A stretch of DNA of 5,122 bases, from positions 1-5,122 of the forward strand of contig NZ_LSJM01000052.1 of assembly GCF_001557215.1 (NCBI RefSeq). The letters run 5' to 3'. The stretch's first letter is position 1; the number at the start of each line of letters is the position of its first letter. Both the position numbers and the translations under genes were made by a program. Of the stretch, positions 1 to 5,122 are shown piece by piece. The stretch is from Sphingomonas sp. CCH9-E2 (GTDB lineage: Bacteria > Pseudomonadota > Alphaproteobacteria > Sphingomonadales > Sphingomonadaceae). The notes beneath the pieces were generated by a model. That model was not told the origin of the DNA. It was given only the letters and a program-made list of their open reading frames with translations, and did no database searches.

Positions 1-5
1 CTTCT

Positions 6-109
6 CCCCTCCGGCTTGCGGGAGGGGCCGGGGGAGGGCCTGTCCGCACGCGGTGTATCCGATTTGAAGGCACACGCCCTCCCCTAGCCCCTCCCGCAAG
101 CGGGAGGGG
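6..109. repeat. Head-to-head pair of GC-rich REP-like palindromes
   Basis: Two copies of a 34-bp element, at 6-39 and 76-109, are inverted relative to each other with 31 of 34 positions matching and a 36-bp spacer between them. Each copy holds its own palindrome. In 88-109 the arms CCCCTCCCGC and GCGGGAGGGG are perfect around a central AA. In 6-27 the same arms carry one mismatch (G at 13). Each copy also has a second GGGGAGGG/CCCTCCCC block on the side facing the spacer. The DNA could therefore form two small hairpins or one large one. The right copy ends 3 nt from the pccB stop codon, so in the pccB mRNA it would form a 3'-end hairpin. There is no U-run, so it may block 3' exonucleases or weakly terminate rather than act as a classic terminator. 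I infer a REP/BIME-like repeat family; genome-wide copy number cannot be seen here. Confidence 0.8.
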
Positions 110-112
110 GAC

Positions 113-1639
113 TTAGAGCGGGATATTGTCATGCTTCTTCCACGGATTCTCGAGGCTCTTGTTCCTCAGCTTCCGTAGGCCCAGCGCGATCCGCCGCCGC
201 GTCGAATGCGGCATGATCACCTCGTCCACGAACCCCTTGCTCGCCGCGACGAACGGGTTGGCAAAGCGCGCCTCATATTCCGCGGTCTTCTCGGCGATCT
301 CCTGGGGCGTCTTGCCGCGGAAGATGATCTCGACCGCGCCCTTCGCGCCCATCACCGCGATCTCCGCCGTCGGCCAGGCATAGTTCAAATCGCCGCGCAG
401 ATGCTTCGACGCCATCACGTCATACGCCCCGCCATAGGCCTTGCGCGTAATCACCGTGATCTTCGGCACCGTCGCCTCGGCATAGGCGAACAGCAGCTTC
501 GCGCCATGCTTGATGATGCCGCTATGCTCCTGCCCGACACCCGGCAGGAAGCCCGGCACGTCGACGAAGGTCACGATCGGGATCTCGAACGCGTCGCAGA
601 AGCGCACGAACCGCGCCGCCTTCTTGCTCGAATTGATGTCGAGCACGCCCGCCAGCACCATCGGCTGGTTGGCGACGATCCCGACGGTCCGCCCCTCGAT
701 CCGGCCAAAGCCGATGATGATGTTGCCGGCATGCGTCGGCTGCACTTCGAAGAAGTCGCCCTCGTCGACCGTCTTCGCGATCAACTCATGCATGTCATAG
801 GGCTGGTTCGCGCTCGGCGGGATCAGCGTGTCGAGGCTGTCCTCGACGCGATCCCACGGGTCGCTGCACGGCCGCTCCGGCACAGGTTCGCGATTGCTCG
901 CGGGCAAGAAGTCCACGAAGTCGCGCGCCGCCAACAGCGCCTCGATATCATTCTCGAACGCCACATCGGCGACGCCCGACTTCGTGGTATGCGTCACAGC
1001 TCCGCCCAGTTCCTCCTGCGTGACGATCTCGTTGGTAACGGTCTTCACTACATCCGGGCCGGTGACGAACATGTACGATGAGTCCTTCACCATGAAGATG
1101 AAGTCGGTCATCGCGGGAGAATAAACCGCGCCACCAGCGCACGGCCCCATAATGAGAGAGATCTGCGGCACGACGCCGCTCGCCAGCACATTGCGCTGAA
1201 ACACCTCGGCATAGCCGGCAAGCGACGCGACGCCCTCCTGAATCCGCGCGCCGCCACTGTCGTTCAGGCCGATCACGGGCGCGCCGACCTTCATCGCCAT
1301 GTCCATGATCTTGCAGATTTTCTGCGCGTGCCGCTCAGACAGCGACCCGCCGAACACGGTAAAGTCCTGCGAAAACACGAAAACGAGGCGCCCGTTGATC
1401 GTGCCCGAACCGGTGACCACACCGTCACCCGGCACCACCTGCTCCGGCATCCCGAAATCGACGCAATTATGCTCGACATACATGTCGAGCTCTTCGAACG
1501 ATCCTTCGTCGAGCAGGACTTCCAGCCGCTCGCGCGCGGTCAGCTTGCCCTTGGCGTGCTGCGCGTCGATCCGCTTCTGTCCGCCGCCCAGCCGGGCCGC
1601 AGCGCGGCGGCGTTCGAGTTCCTCGATCGTCGAAGACAT
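113..1639 (-). CDS. pccB: Propionyl-CoA carboxylase, beta (carboxyltransferase) subunit
   Basis: This 508-aa protein is full length for the family (about 510 aa). It moves the carboxyl group from biotin to propionyl-CoA, giving methylmalonyl-CoA, in a cytosolic complex with the biotin-carrying alpha subunit. It has the two crotonase-fold halves of acyl-CoA carboxyltransferases. The N half holds [10 protein letters not shown] (127-136) and the oxyanion-hole loop [12 protein letters not shown] (164-175). The C half holds VPGFLPG (361-367) and AYGGAYDVM (401-409). Asp407 in that last motif matches the Asp that favours propionyl-CoA in Streptomyces PccB (Asp422), where acetyl-CoA enzymes have Ile. 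The ATG start is supported by GGGAG six bases upstream and by the typical N-terminus with KLTARERL (32-39). The gene is divergent from an acyl-CoA-responsive regulator that probably controls it. The alpha subunit is not in the window. A methylcrotonyl-CoA carboxylase role is less likely, given the Asp and the regulator next door. Confidence 0.95.
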   Translation of the reverse strand: MSSTIEELERRRAAARLGGGQKRIDAQHAKGKLTARERLEVLLDEGSFEELDMYVEHNCVDFGMPEQVVPGDGVVTGSGTINGRLVFVFSQDFTVFGGSLSERHAQKICKIMDMAMKVGAPVIGLNDSGGARIQEGVASLAGYAEVFQRNVLASGVVPQISLIMGPCAGGAVYSPAMTDFIFMVKDSSYMFVTGPDVVKTVTNEIVTQEELGGAVTHTTKSGVADVAFENDIEALLAARDFVDFLPASNREPVPERPCSDPWDRVEDSLDTLIPPSANQPYDMHELIAKTVDEGDFFEVQPTHAGNIIIGFGRIEGRTVGIVANQPMVLAGVLDINSSKKAARFVRFCDAFEIPIVTFVDVPGFLPGVGQEHSGIIKHGAKLLFAYAEATVPKITVITRKAYGGAYDVMASKHLRGDLNYAWPTAEIAVMGAKGAVEIIFRGKTPQEIAEKTAEYEARFANPFVAASKGFVDEVIMPHSTRRRIALGLRKLRNKSLENPWKKHDNIPL

Positions 1640-1645
1640 GGCACA

Positions 1646-1650
1646 CTCCC
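1646..1650 (-). promoter_or_regulatory. Ribosome binding site of pccB
   Basis: On the minus strand GGGAG lies six bases before the ATG at 1637-1639. This fixes the start. It also contrasts with the divergent regulator gene, which has no visible Shine-Dalgarno sequence. Confidence 0.7.
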
Positions 1651-1682
1651 TTGGCCGGTCCCTGCACAGGACATCGGTCCGG

Positions 1683-1709
1683 TTGCAAATGCAATGTTGC
1701 GAAGTTGCA
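1683..1709. promoter_or_regulatory. Putative ScfR-type operator between pccB and its regulator
   Basis: In the 99-bp divergent gap, TTGC occurs at 1683, 1697 and 1705 and GCAA at 1685 and 1691. This gives a TTGCAA palindrome (1683-1688), the inverted pair GCAATGTTGC (1691-1700) and TTGCGAAGTTGCA (1697-1709). Actinobacterial RamB and PrpR, homologues of the neighbouring regulator, are known to recognise sites built on a TTTGCAAA core. The cluster also overlaps a possible -35 (TTGCAT, 1705-1710) of the regulator gene, which would suit autorepression. The repeated words are seen directly; the binding role is inferred. Confidence 0.55.
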
Positions 1710-1732
1710 TCTTAAGACTCCGCAGATATGCT
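1705..1732 (+). promoter_or_regulatory. Possible promoter of the ScfR-family regulator
   Basis: TTGCAT (1705-1710) and TATGCT (1727-1732) are 16 bp apart. A start point about 7 bases after the -10 would fall at or next to the ATG at 1739, which implies a leaderless mRNA. That fits the absence of any Shine-Dalgarno-like sequence. The match is moderate and is based on position alone. Confidence 0.35.
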
Positions 1733-1738
1733 TATGAG

Positions 1739-3130
1739 ATGGAACAGCGCCGCCGTCTCTTCGCCGGTCACCGGGTCCGCGATCTGCGCAAGCGGCTGGG
1801 GCTGCCCCAGGCGGCGCTCGCCGCCCGGCTCGGCGTGTCGGTCAGCTATCTCTCACAGATCGAGAATGAGGAACGCCCGCTGACCCCGGCCGTGCTGGTC
1901 GCGCTCAGCCGCGAGTTTCCGGAACAATGGGGCGAGGTTGGCCCGGACGACGGCACCGCCGCACTGATCCGCGCGATCGAGGCGGCGCGCGATACCAGCA
2001 TTGCCGCCGACACGCTCGACGAGGCCGCCGTGCGCCGCGGCGTCGAAAAGCACCCGGCCCTCACCCGCCGCATGGTCGCGCTCCACGACGCGTGGCGGCG
2101 CAGCCAAGCGCAGCTGCGCGTGCTCGACGACAAGGTCGAAAGCGGCGCCGGCCGCGACGGCGCGCTGCCGTGGGAGGCGGTGCGCGACTGGTACCAGGCC
2201 GAGGGCAACTACATCGACCCGCTGGATCGCGCCGCCGAAGCGCTGGCCGAAAGCTTCGACCATCCCCGCGCGATCGAGGATCGGTTGCGCGGCTGGCATG
2301 GCATCGCGATCGACGACGCGCGGGACGACGATCTGCGCCTTTCGCGCTTCGATCCCCAGTCCCGGCGGCTCAGCATCAGCGGCGTGCTCCCGCCCGAAAG
2401 CCGCGCCTTCCTGCTCGCCCAGCGCCTTGCCGCACTCGAATTCGCCAACGAGATGCGCGTCGTCGCCGATGCCAGCGGCCTGGCCTCCCCCGAGGCCCGC
2501 GAGCTGCTCGCGCTCGGCCTCGCCAATTACGCCGCCGGCGCGCTGCTGATGCCCTATACCCAATTCCGCGACGCGGCGCGCGCGGTGCGCCACGATATCG
2601 ACCGCCTCCGCCAGCGCTTCGGCACCAGCTTCGAACAGACCTGCCATCGCCTATCGACGCTGCAGCGCCCCGGCGCGCAGGGCATCCCGTTCTTCTTCTG
2701 CCGCGTGGACATGGCCGGCAACATCACCAAGCGGCATTCGGCGACGCGGCTTGAGTTTGCCCGCTTCGGCGGCGCCTGCCCGCTCTGGGTGGTGCATGAG
2801 GCGGTGGCGATCCCCGACCGCATCCTCACGCAATTGGCCGAAACGCCCGACGGCGCGCGCTACGTCATCATGGCCAAGGGGCTGGTCAAGCCGTCCGCCA
2901 GCTATGACCGCCCCCCGCGCCGCTACGCCGTGGCGCTGGGTTGCGAAGAAATGCACGCCGACGATTTCGTCTATGCCGACGGTCTGCGCCCGGGTGGCGT
3001 CGCGACGCCGATCGGCACCAGCTGCCGCATCTGCCCGCGCAGCGACTGCGACCAGCGTGCCTTTCCCCCGGCGGCGAGCGAGATTCGCATCGACCCCGAT
3101 ATTCGCGCCGCCGTCCCCTACAGCTTCTAG
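1739..3130 (+). CDS. ScfR/RamB/PrpR-family short-chain acyl-CoA transcriptional regulator
   Basis: This 463-aa protein has the three-part layout of short-chain fatty acyl-CoA regulators. An XRE-type helix-turn-helix lies at about residues 8-60 (LGLPQAALAARLGVSVSYLS at 20-39, then QIENEERPLTP). An IrrE/ImmA-like middle domain spans about 145-290. A DUF2083-like C-terminal part ends in TSCRICPRSDCDQRAFPP (427-444). The middle domain lacks the HExxH zinc-protease motif: the matching helix reads LLAQRLAALEFANEM, as in other non-peptidase RamB-like proteins. Cys429, Cys432 and Cys437 form a CxxCxxxxC cluster, and Cys302, 321, 347 and 402 are also present. In mycobacterial PrpR this region binds acyl-CoA and an iron-sulfur cluster, so the protein probably senses propionyl-CoA and perhaps redox or iron state. 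The ATG at 1739 begins the conserved HTH segment. An in-frame ATG at 1694 would add 15 residues read from the putative operator, so I rejected it. No Shine-Dalgarno is visible. The gene is divergent from pccB, its likely target. Confidence 0.92.
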   Translation: MEQRRRLFAGHRVRDLRKRLGLPQAALAARLGVSVSYLSQIENEERPLTPAVLVALSREFPEQWGEVGPDDGTAALIRAIEAARDTSIAADTLDEAAVRRGVEKHPALTRRMVALHDAWRRSQAQLRVLDDKVESGAGRDGALPWEAVRDWYQAEGNYIDPLDRAAEALAESFDHPRAIEDRLRGWHGIAIDDARDDDLRLSRFDPQSRRLSISGVLPPESRAFLLAQRLAALEFANEMRVVADASGLASPEARELLALGLANYAAGALLMPYTQFRDAARAVRHDIDRLRQRFGTSFEQTCHRLSTLQRPGAQGIPFFFCRVDMAGNITKRHSATRLEFARFGGACPLWVVHEAVAIPDRILTQLAETPDGARYVIMAKGLVKPSASYDRPPRRYAVALGCEEMHADDFVYADGLRPGGVATPIGTSCRICPRSDCDQRAFPPAASEIRIDPDIRAAVPYSF

Positions 3131-3273
3131 TCGTCCTGCGCGGGGAGCGGCCCATAGGCCGGATCAGGTTCCCGCTTCTTGCAGCGCTTGCAGGTGCGAA
3201 ACCCTTCACGCGTGCGGCTATGCGTCCAGCGATGGCCCCGAATCAGGCACGTGATGACCGGCAATTTCCCCAT
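3127..3273 (-). CDS. Small putative zinc-ribbon protein, 48 aa
   Basis: This short minus-strand reading frame starts MGKLPVITCLIRGHRW and ends PLPAQDD. It contains C9-x4-H14-x-W16 and then C28-K-R-C31, a CxxxGHxW...CxxC pattern like that of small DUF1660-type and similar zinc-ribbon proteins. Four ligands (C9, H14, C28, C31; H18 is a spare) could hold one zinc. The protein is basic in its middle (RTREGFRTCKRCKKRE), so nucleic-acid contact is possible but unproven. About three quarters of the codons end in G or C, which supports real coding. The only Shine-Dalgarno-like sequence is GAAG, three bases before the ATG, which is weak. The gene converges on the upstream regulator gene and the two stop codons overlap within the CTAG at 3127-3130. 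I do not recognise a specific function. Confidence 0.68.
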   Translation of the reverse strand: MGKLPVITCLIRGHRWTHSRTREGFRTCKRCKKREPDPAYGPLPAQDD

Positions 3274-3379
3274 GAACTTCGGATAGCACGAAAATCGGCT
3301 TAATTACTATCGGGTTAGACATTTGTTTCTAAGGCGCAACATATGCTCGGATCGGGTAGCGACATGCCCCAGACGCAAC
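3274..3379. other. AT-richer intergenic gap with a TTAGA/TCTAA dyad
   Basis: This region lies upstream of the 48-aa gene and beyond the tRNA terminator. It is visibly richer in A and T (about 3285-3345) than the coding DNA around it, as expected for a promoter region. It contains an 18-bp dyad, TTAGA at 3315-3319 and TCTAA at 3328-3332. On the minus strand TTGCGC (3334-3339) could be a -35, but no good -10 follows, so I make no promoter call. No further gene is seen. Confidence 0.4.
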
Positions 3380-3414
3380 AAAGCCCCGCCAAGTTCCTGA
3401 CCTGGCGGGGCTTT
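3380..3414 (-). terminator. Hairpin terminator behind tRNA-Arg
   Basis: AAAGCCCCGCCA (3380-3391) pairs perfectly over 12 bp with TGGCGGGGCTTT (3403-3414) around an 11-nt loop. The hairpin begins three bases past the encoded CCA of the tRNA. Read on the minus strand, the GC stem is followed by CTTTGTTG, a short imperfect U-run. It is the natural end of the tRNA transcript. The symmetric AAA/TTT flanks mean it could also stop transcription coming from the left. Confidence 0.85.
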
Positions 3415-3417
3415 GAA

Positions 3418-3494
3418 TGGCGCACCCGGAACGATTCGAACGTCCGACCCTCAGATTCGTAGTCTGATGCTCTATCCAGCTGAGCTACGGGTGC
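3418..3494 (-). tRNA. tRNA-Arg (anticodon ACG)
   Basis: The 77-nt minus-strand sequence folds as a complete cloverleaf. The acceptor GCACCCG pairs with CGGGTGC. The D arm is GCTC/GAGC, the anticodon arm TCAGA/TCTGA has loop CTACGAA, the variable loop is GGGTC, and the T arm is GGACG/CGTTC with one G-U pair and loop TTCGAAT. The anticodon ACG is at 3458-3460. Its A34 is normally edited to inosine by TadA so that it reads CGU, CGC and CGA. The discriminator base is G and the 3' CCA is encoded (3418-3420). The gene is flanked by its own promoter and terminator, so it appears to be a single-gene unit. Confidence 0.97.
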
Positions 3495-3508
3495 GCAGTG
3501 GAGGGGCG

Positions 3509-3537
3509 CTGATAGAAGCGGTTTTCACGAAACGCAA
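3509..3537 (-). promoter_or_regulatory. Promoter of tRNA-Arg
   Basis: On the minus strand TTGCGT (3532-3537) and TATCAG (3509-3514) are separated by exactly 17 bp. The predicted start near 3502 leaves about 8 nt of leader before the mature 5' end at 3494. The bases between the -10 and the start are GC-rich (CGCCCCT), the kind of discriminator typical of stable-RNA promoters under stringent control. Confidence 0.65.
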
Positions 3538-3542
3538 GCCCG

Positions 3543-3571
3543 TTGCGCAGAGTTTCTTCGCGGCATACACC
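3543..3571 (+). promoter_or_regulatory. Possible promoter of the lipoprotein gene
   Basis: TTGCGC (3543-3548) and TACACC (3566-3571) are 17 bp apart. A start about 7 bases further would lie at or beside the ATG at 3579, giving a leader of almost no length. The -10 is a weak match. The -35 lies 5 bp from the -35 of the divergent tRNA promoter. Confidence 0.35.
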
Positions 3572-3578
3572 CGCCGCG

Positions 3579-4070
3579 ATGCGATACCCAGCCCTCCTCG
3601 CGCTACCGATAGCGCTCAGCGCCTGCAGCACCACCGGGGACGGCTATCCCTCGCTGTTGCCGCGCCCGATCGAATCGCGCGATGCGGGAGAGGTGGTGCG
3701 CCCCGACCCGGTCGCGACGCCCGATGCCGCGCTCGATTCGCGTGTCGCTGCGCAACTGGCGGCGGCAGAGAAAATCGCGACGCGCTTCCGTTCGCAAGCG
3801 CAGGAGACCGAATCGCGCGTCGCAGTCGCGCGCGGCGTCCCGGCGGGCAGTGACAGCTGGCTCGCGGCACAAACCGCGCTCGCCGATCTCAACCGCACCC
3901 GCGGCGAGACGGTCGAGATCGTGACCGCGCTCGAAGAAACCGCCGCGGCACGGCTTCAGGCCGGAACCCCCGCCTATCCCGCGCTCGATGCAGCCATCGC
4001 CGCCCTTTCGCGCACCGCCGCCGAACAGGCCGCGAAGGTTCAGGCGCTGGAAGACGCGCTGGCGGGCTGA
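3579..4070 (+). CDS. Putative lipoprotein, 163 aa
   Basis: The product begins MRYPALLALPIALSAC, a short lipoprotein signal peptide with lipobox LSAC. Cys16 would be lipidated after cleavage by signal peptidase II. Ser17 at the +2 position is not the inner-membrane retention Asp, so outer-membrane placement is likely. After a Gly/Pro-rich linker with YPSLLPRPIE (23-32), residues from about 50 to the end are alanine-rich and charged, with heptad-like patterns (for example 51-83 and 135-162) that suggest helices or coiled coil. There are no catalytic motifs. I chose the ATG at 3579 because it places the signal peptide at the N-terminus; an upstream TTG at 3543 would add a polar stretch before it. 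No clear Shine-Dalgarno is seen. The gene has no co-directional neighbour in the window. Short lipoproteins with this YPSLxPRP element seem familiar from sphingomonads, but the function is unknown to me. Confidence 0.8.
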   Translation: MRYPALLALPIALSACSTTGDGYPSLLPRPIESRDAGEVVRPDPVATPDAALDSRVAAQLAAAEKIATRFRSQAQETESRVAVARGVPAGSDSWLAAQTALADLNRTRGETVEIVTALEETAAARLQAGTPAYPALDAAIAALSRTAAEQAAKVQALEDALAG

Positions 4071-4087
4071 TCCGTCAGGGTCTGTAC

Positions 4088-5122
4088 TCAGGGCAGATCC
4101 TTGTTCAGGCTGCGCAGCACCGGCAGGATCGTCGCATAATCGTCGGTCCACGGCGTGAAGCCCGGTCGCCCTTCCAACTGACGCCACCCGTCCGCGCGCG
4201 CGGTCAGCTGCGCCAGTTTCTGCGGCGAGCGCGACAGCGCAATCCAGTCCGACGTCGCGGCCTCGTTCAGCTCCTCGATCAGCGGCGGGTGATAGGTCAG
4301 CTGCGCCGCCGACCATCCGCCCAGCTTCGCCGCGCGCTCGACCACCGGCTCCAGCGACAGGAAGCGGTTGGAGATATGGACCAGCAGCAACCCGTCCTTC
4401 GCCAGCACGCGGTCATAGGTCGCGAACGCTTCGAGCGTCATCAGGTGCATCGGCACCGCGTCGGATGAGAAGGCGTCGAGCACCAGCAGGTCGAGGCTGT
4501 GTTCGGGCTCTTCCACCAGACGCAGCCGCGCATCGCCCAGCACGATTCGCGCGTCCGGCCGGCATTGCTCCAGAAACCGGAACGGCCCGCGCGCCAGCTG
4601 AACTACCGCCGGATCGATCTCGTAGAAGCGCCACGACTGGCCCGGCTTGGCATAACAGGCCAGCGTGCCGGTCCCGAGCCCGACCACCCCGACCCGCGCA
4701 TTGGGGCCATAGAGCGGCGGCAACGCCTGCATCGCCTGCCCTACACCCGATCCCGGCACATAATAGGTAGTCGGCAGCTTCAGCCGCTCCGGATTCCCCA
4801 CCAACTGCACGCCATGCAGCGTCGTGCCGTGCGCCAGCCTTTTCTGGTCGGCGAGTTCGGTGATCGTATAGACCCCGAAATAGGACCGCGTGCGCAGATC
4901 GCCCTGCCAGCTCATCGCGATCGACCGGAACCCGCCGAACAGGAACAGCGCCCCGGCGAGCACGATCATGAACGGCACCCGCATGCCAACGGTGAACAGC
5001 CCCACCAGCGCCAGCGTCAGATACAGGATCCCGGCCTGCCGCTCGCCCAGCACATCCGACCCGCGGGACACGCCGAACCAGACGATCAGCGCGATGACCA
5101 GCGCGATGGCCAGGATACGCAC
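4088..5122 (-). CDS. Membrane-anchored spermidine-synthase-like protein, partial (5' end missing)
   Basis: The visible 344 residues form the C-terminal part of a fused membrane/spermidine-synthase-like protein. Hydrophobic segments at about 3-18, 31-46 and 49-64 look like the last transmembrane helices. A Rossmann-type aminopropyltransferase/methyltransferase domain follows. It shows the nucleotide-binding glycine motif VGVVGLGTG (144-152), the acidic YEIDPAV (167-173), GDARL (196-200), the catalytic-region motif LDAFSSDAVPMHL (215-227) and the C-terminal TPWTDDYATILPVL (323-336). Known members of this fused type are about 700-800 aa with many N-terminal helices. The first visible codon is a GTG at the very window edge and is probably an internal valine, so the gene continues to the right. 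Polyamine synthesis is suggested by homology only; many such fused proteins are uncharacterised. It converges on the lipoprotein gene with 17 bp between stops and no visible terminator. Confidence 0.85.
   Translation of the reverse strand: MRILAIALVIALIVWFGVSRGSDVLGERQAGILYLTLALVGLFTVGMRVPFMIVLAGALFLFGGFRSIAMSWQGDLRTRSYFGVYTITELADQKRLAHGTTLHGVQLVGNPERLKLPTTYYVPGSGVGQAMQALPPLYGPNARVGVVGLGTGTLACYAKPGQSWRFYEIDPAVVQLARGPFRFLEQCRPDARIVLGDARLRLVEEPEHSLDLLVLDAFSSDAVPMHLMTLEAFATYDRVLAKDGLLLVHISNRFLSLEPVVERAAKLGGWSAAQLTYHPPLIEELNEAATSDWIALSRSPQKLAQLTARADGWRQLEGRPGFTPWTDDYATILPVLRSLNKDLP

Noticed and set aside
206..1081. Long plus-strand open frame (291 aa) antisense to pccB
   Set aside because: It lies wholly inside pccB, is rich in Arg, His and Asp as expected for a GC-rich shadow frame, and has no recognisable domain.
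1328..1738. In-frame upstream extension of the regulator gene
   Set aside because: It would run antisense through the pccB N-terminus and the shared promoter region. The encoded residues match no family, whereas the helix-turn-helix begins right after the ATG at 1739.
1853..2647. Minus-strand 264-aa open frame inside the regulator gene
   Set aside because: It is a shadow of a well-supported family member, with low-complexity Ala/Gly/Arg composition and no motif.
1927..2754. Plus-strand 275-aa open frame overlapping the regulator gene in another frame
   Set aside because: Its extreme Arg/Ala/Pro content is the usual result of reading GC-rich coding DNA out of frame.
3342..3462. Short plus-strand frames from ATG at 3342 and 3364 running through the terminator into the tRNA
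   Set aside because: Their C-terminal residues (NDSNVRPSDS) are the well-known artefact of translating the complement of a tRNA.
3380..3494. tRNA 3' end as an integration (att) site of a mobile element
   Set aside because: No integrase gene, no direct repeat of the tRNA 3' end and no change in gene character is visible beside it. The natural terminator is intact.
3413..3853. Plus-strand 146-aa open frame starting MNGAPGTIRTSDPQ
   Set aside because: Its beginning is a tRNA-complement artefact and the rest is an out-of-frame reading of the lipoprotein gene.
4067..4078. CTGA/TCAG mini-hairpin between the convergent genes as a terminator
   Set aside because: The four-base-pair stem without a U-run is too weak to support a terminator call.
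3603..4316. Minus-strand 237-aa open frame spanning the lipoprotein and spermidine-synthase-like genes
   Set aside because: It crosses two supported genes and the intergenic gap, with shadow-like composition.

Overview
The window looks like an ordinary chromosomal stretch from a high-GC alphaproteobacterium, most probably a sphingomonad (Sphingomonadaceae). This is an inference from the strongly GC-biased third codon positions, the GC-rich CCCCTCCCGC/GCGGGAGGGG palindromes typical of sphingomonad intergenic regions, the short alanine-rich lipoprotein, and the gene families present. No phylogenetic test could be run.

Left part (1-3130): a head-to-head pair of GC-rich palindromes (6-109) lies just behind the 3' end of pccB (113-1639, minus), the carboxyltransferase (beta) subunit of propionyl-CoA carboxylase. 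A 99-bp divergent intergenic region separates it from a 463-aa regulator of the ScfR/RamB/PrpR family (1739-3130, plus). These regulators sense short-chain acyl-CoA metabolism. The gap carries a cluster of TTGC/GCAA words resembling the TTTGCAAA core recognised by RamB and PrpR. The simplest reading is a self-contained propionyl-CoA module: the regulator controls pccB and perhaps itself, and pccB sends propionyl-CoA to methylmalonyl-CoA. The biotin carboxylase subunit (pccA) is not in the window.

Middle part (3127-3537): a 48-aa putative zinc-ribbon protein gene on the minus strand ends tail-to-tail with the regulator inside one CTAG. A roughly 105-bp AT-richer gap follows, then a strong hairpin terminator and a tRNA-Arg(ACG) gene on the minus strand with encoded CCA and a good promoter.

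Right part (3543-5122): a 163-aa putative lipoprotein gene (plus) starts divergently from the tRNA promoter. It converges, with only 17 bp between stops, on the 3' portion of a membrane-anchored spermidine-synthase-like gene (minus) that runs off the right edge.

Nothing here is a mobile element, CRISPR array or defence island, and I see no clearly undescribed multi-gene system. The points most worth a second look are the pccB/ScfR operator region, the easily missed zinc-ribbon gene, the palindrome doublet and the back-to-back tRNA/lipoprotein promoters.
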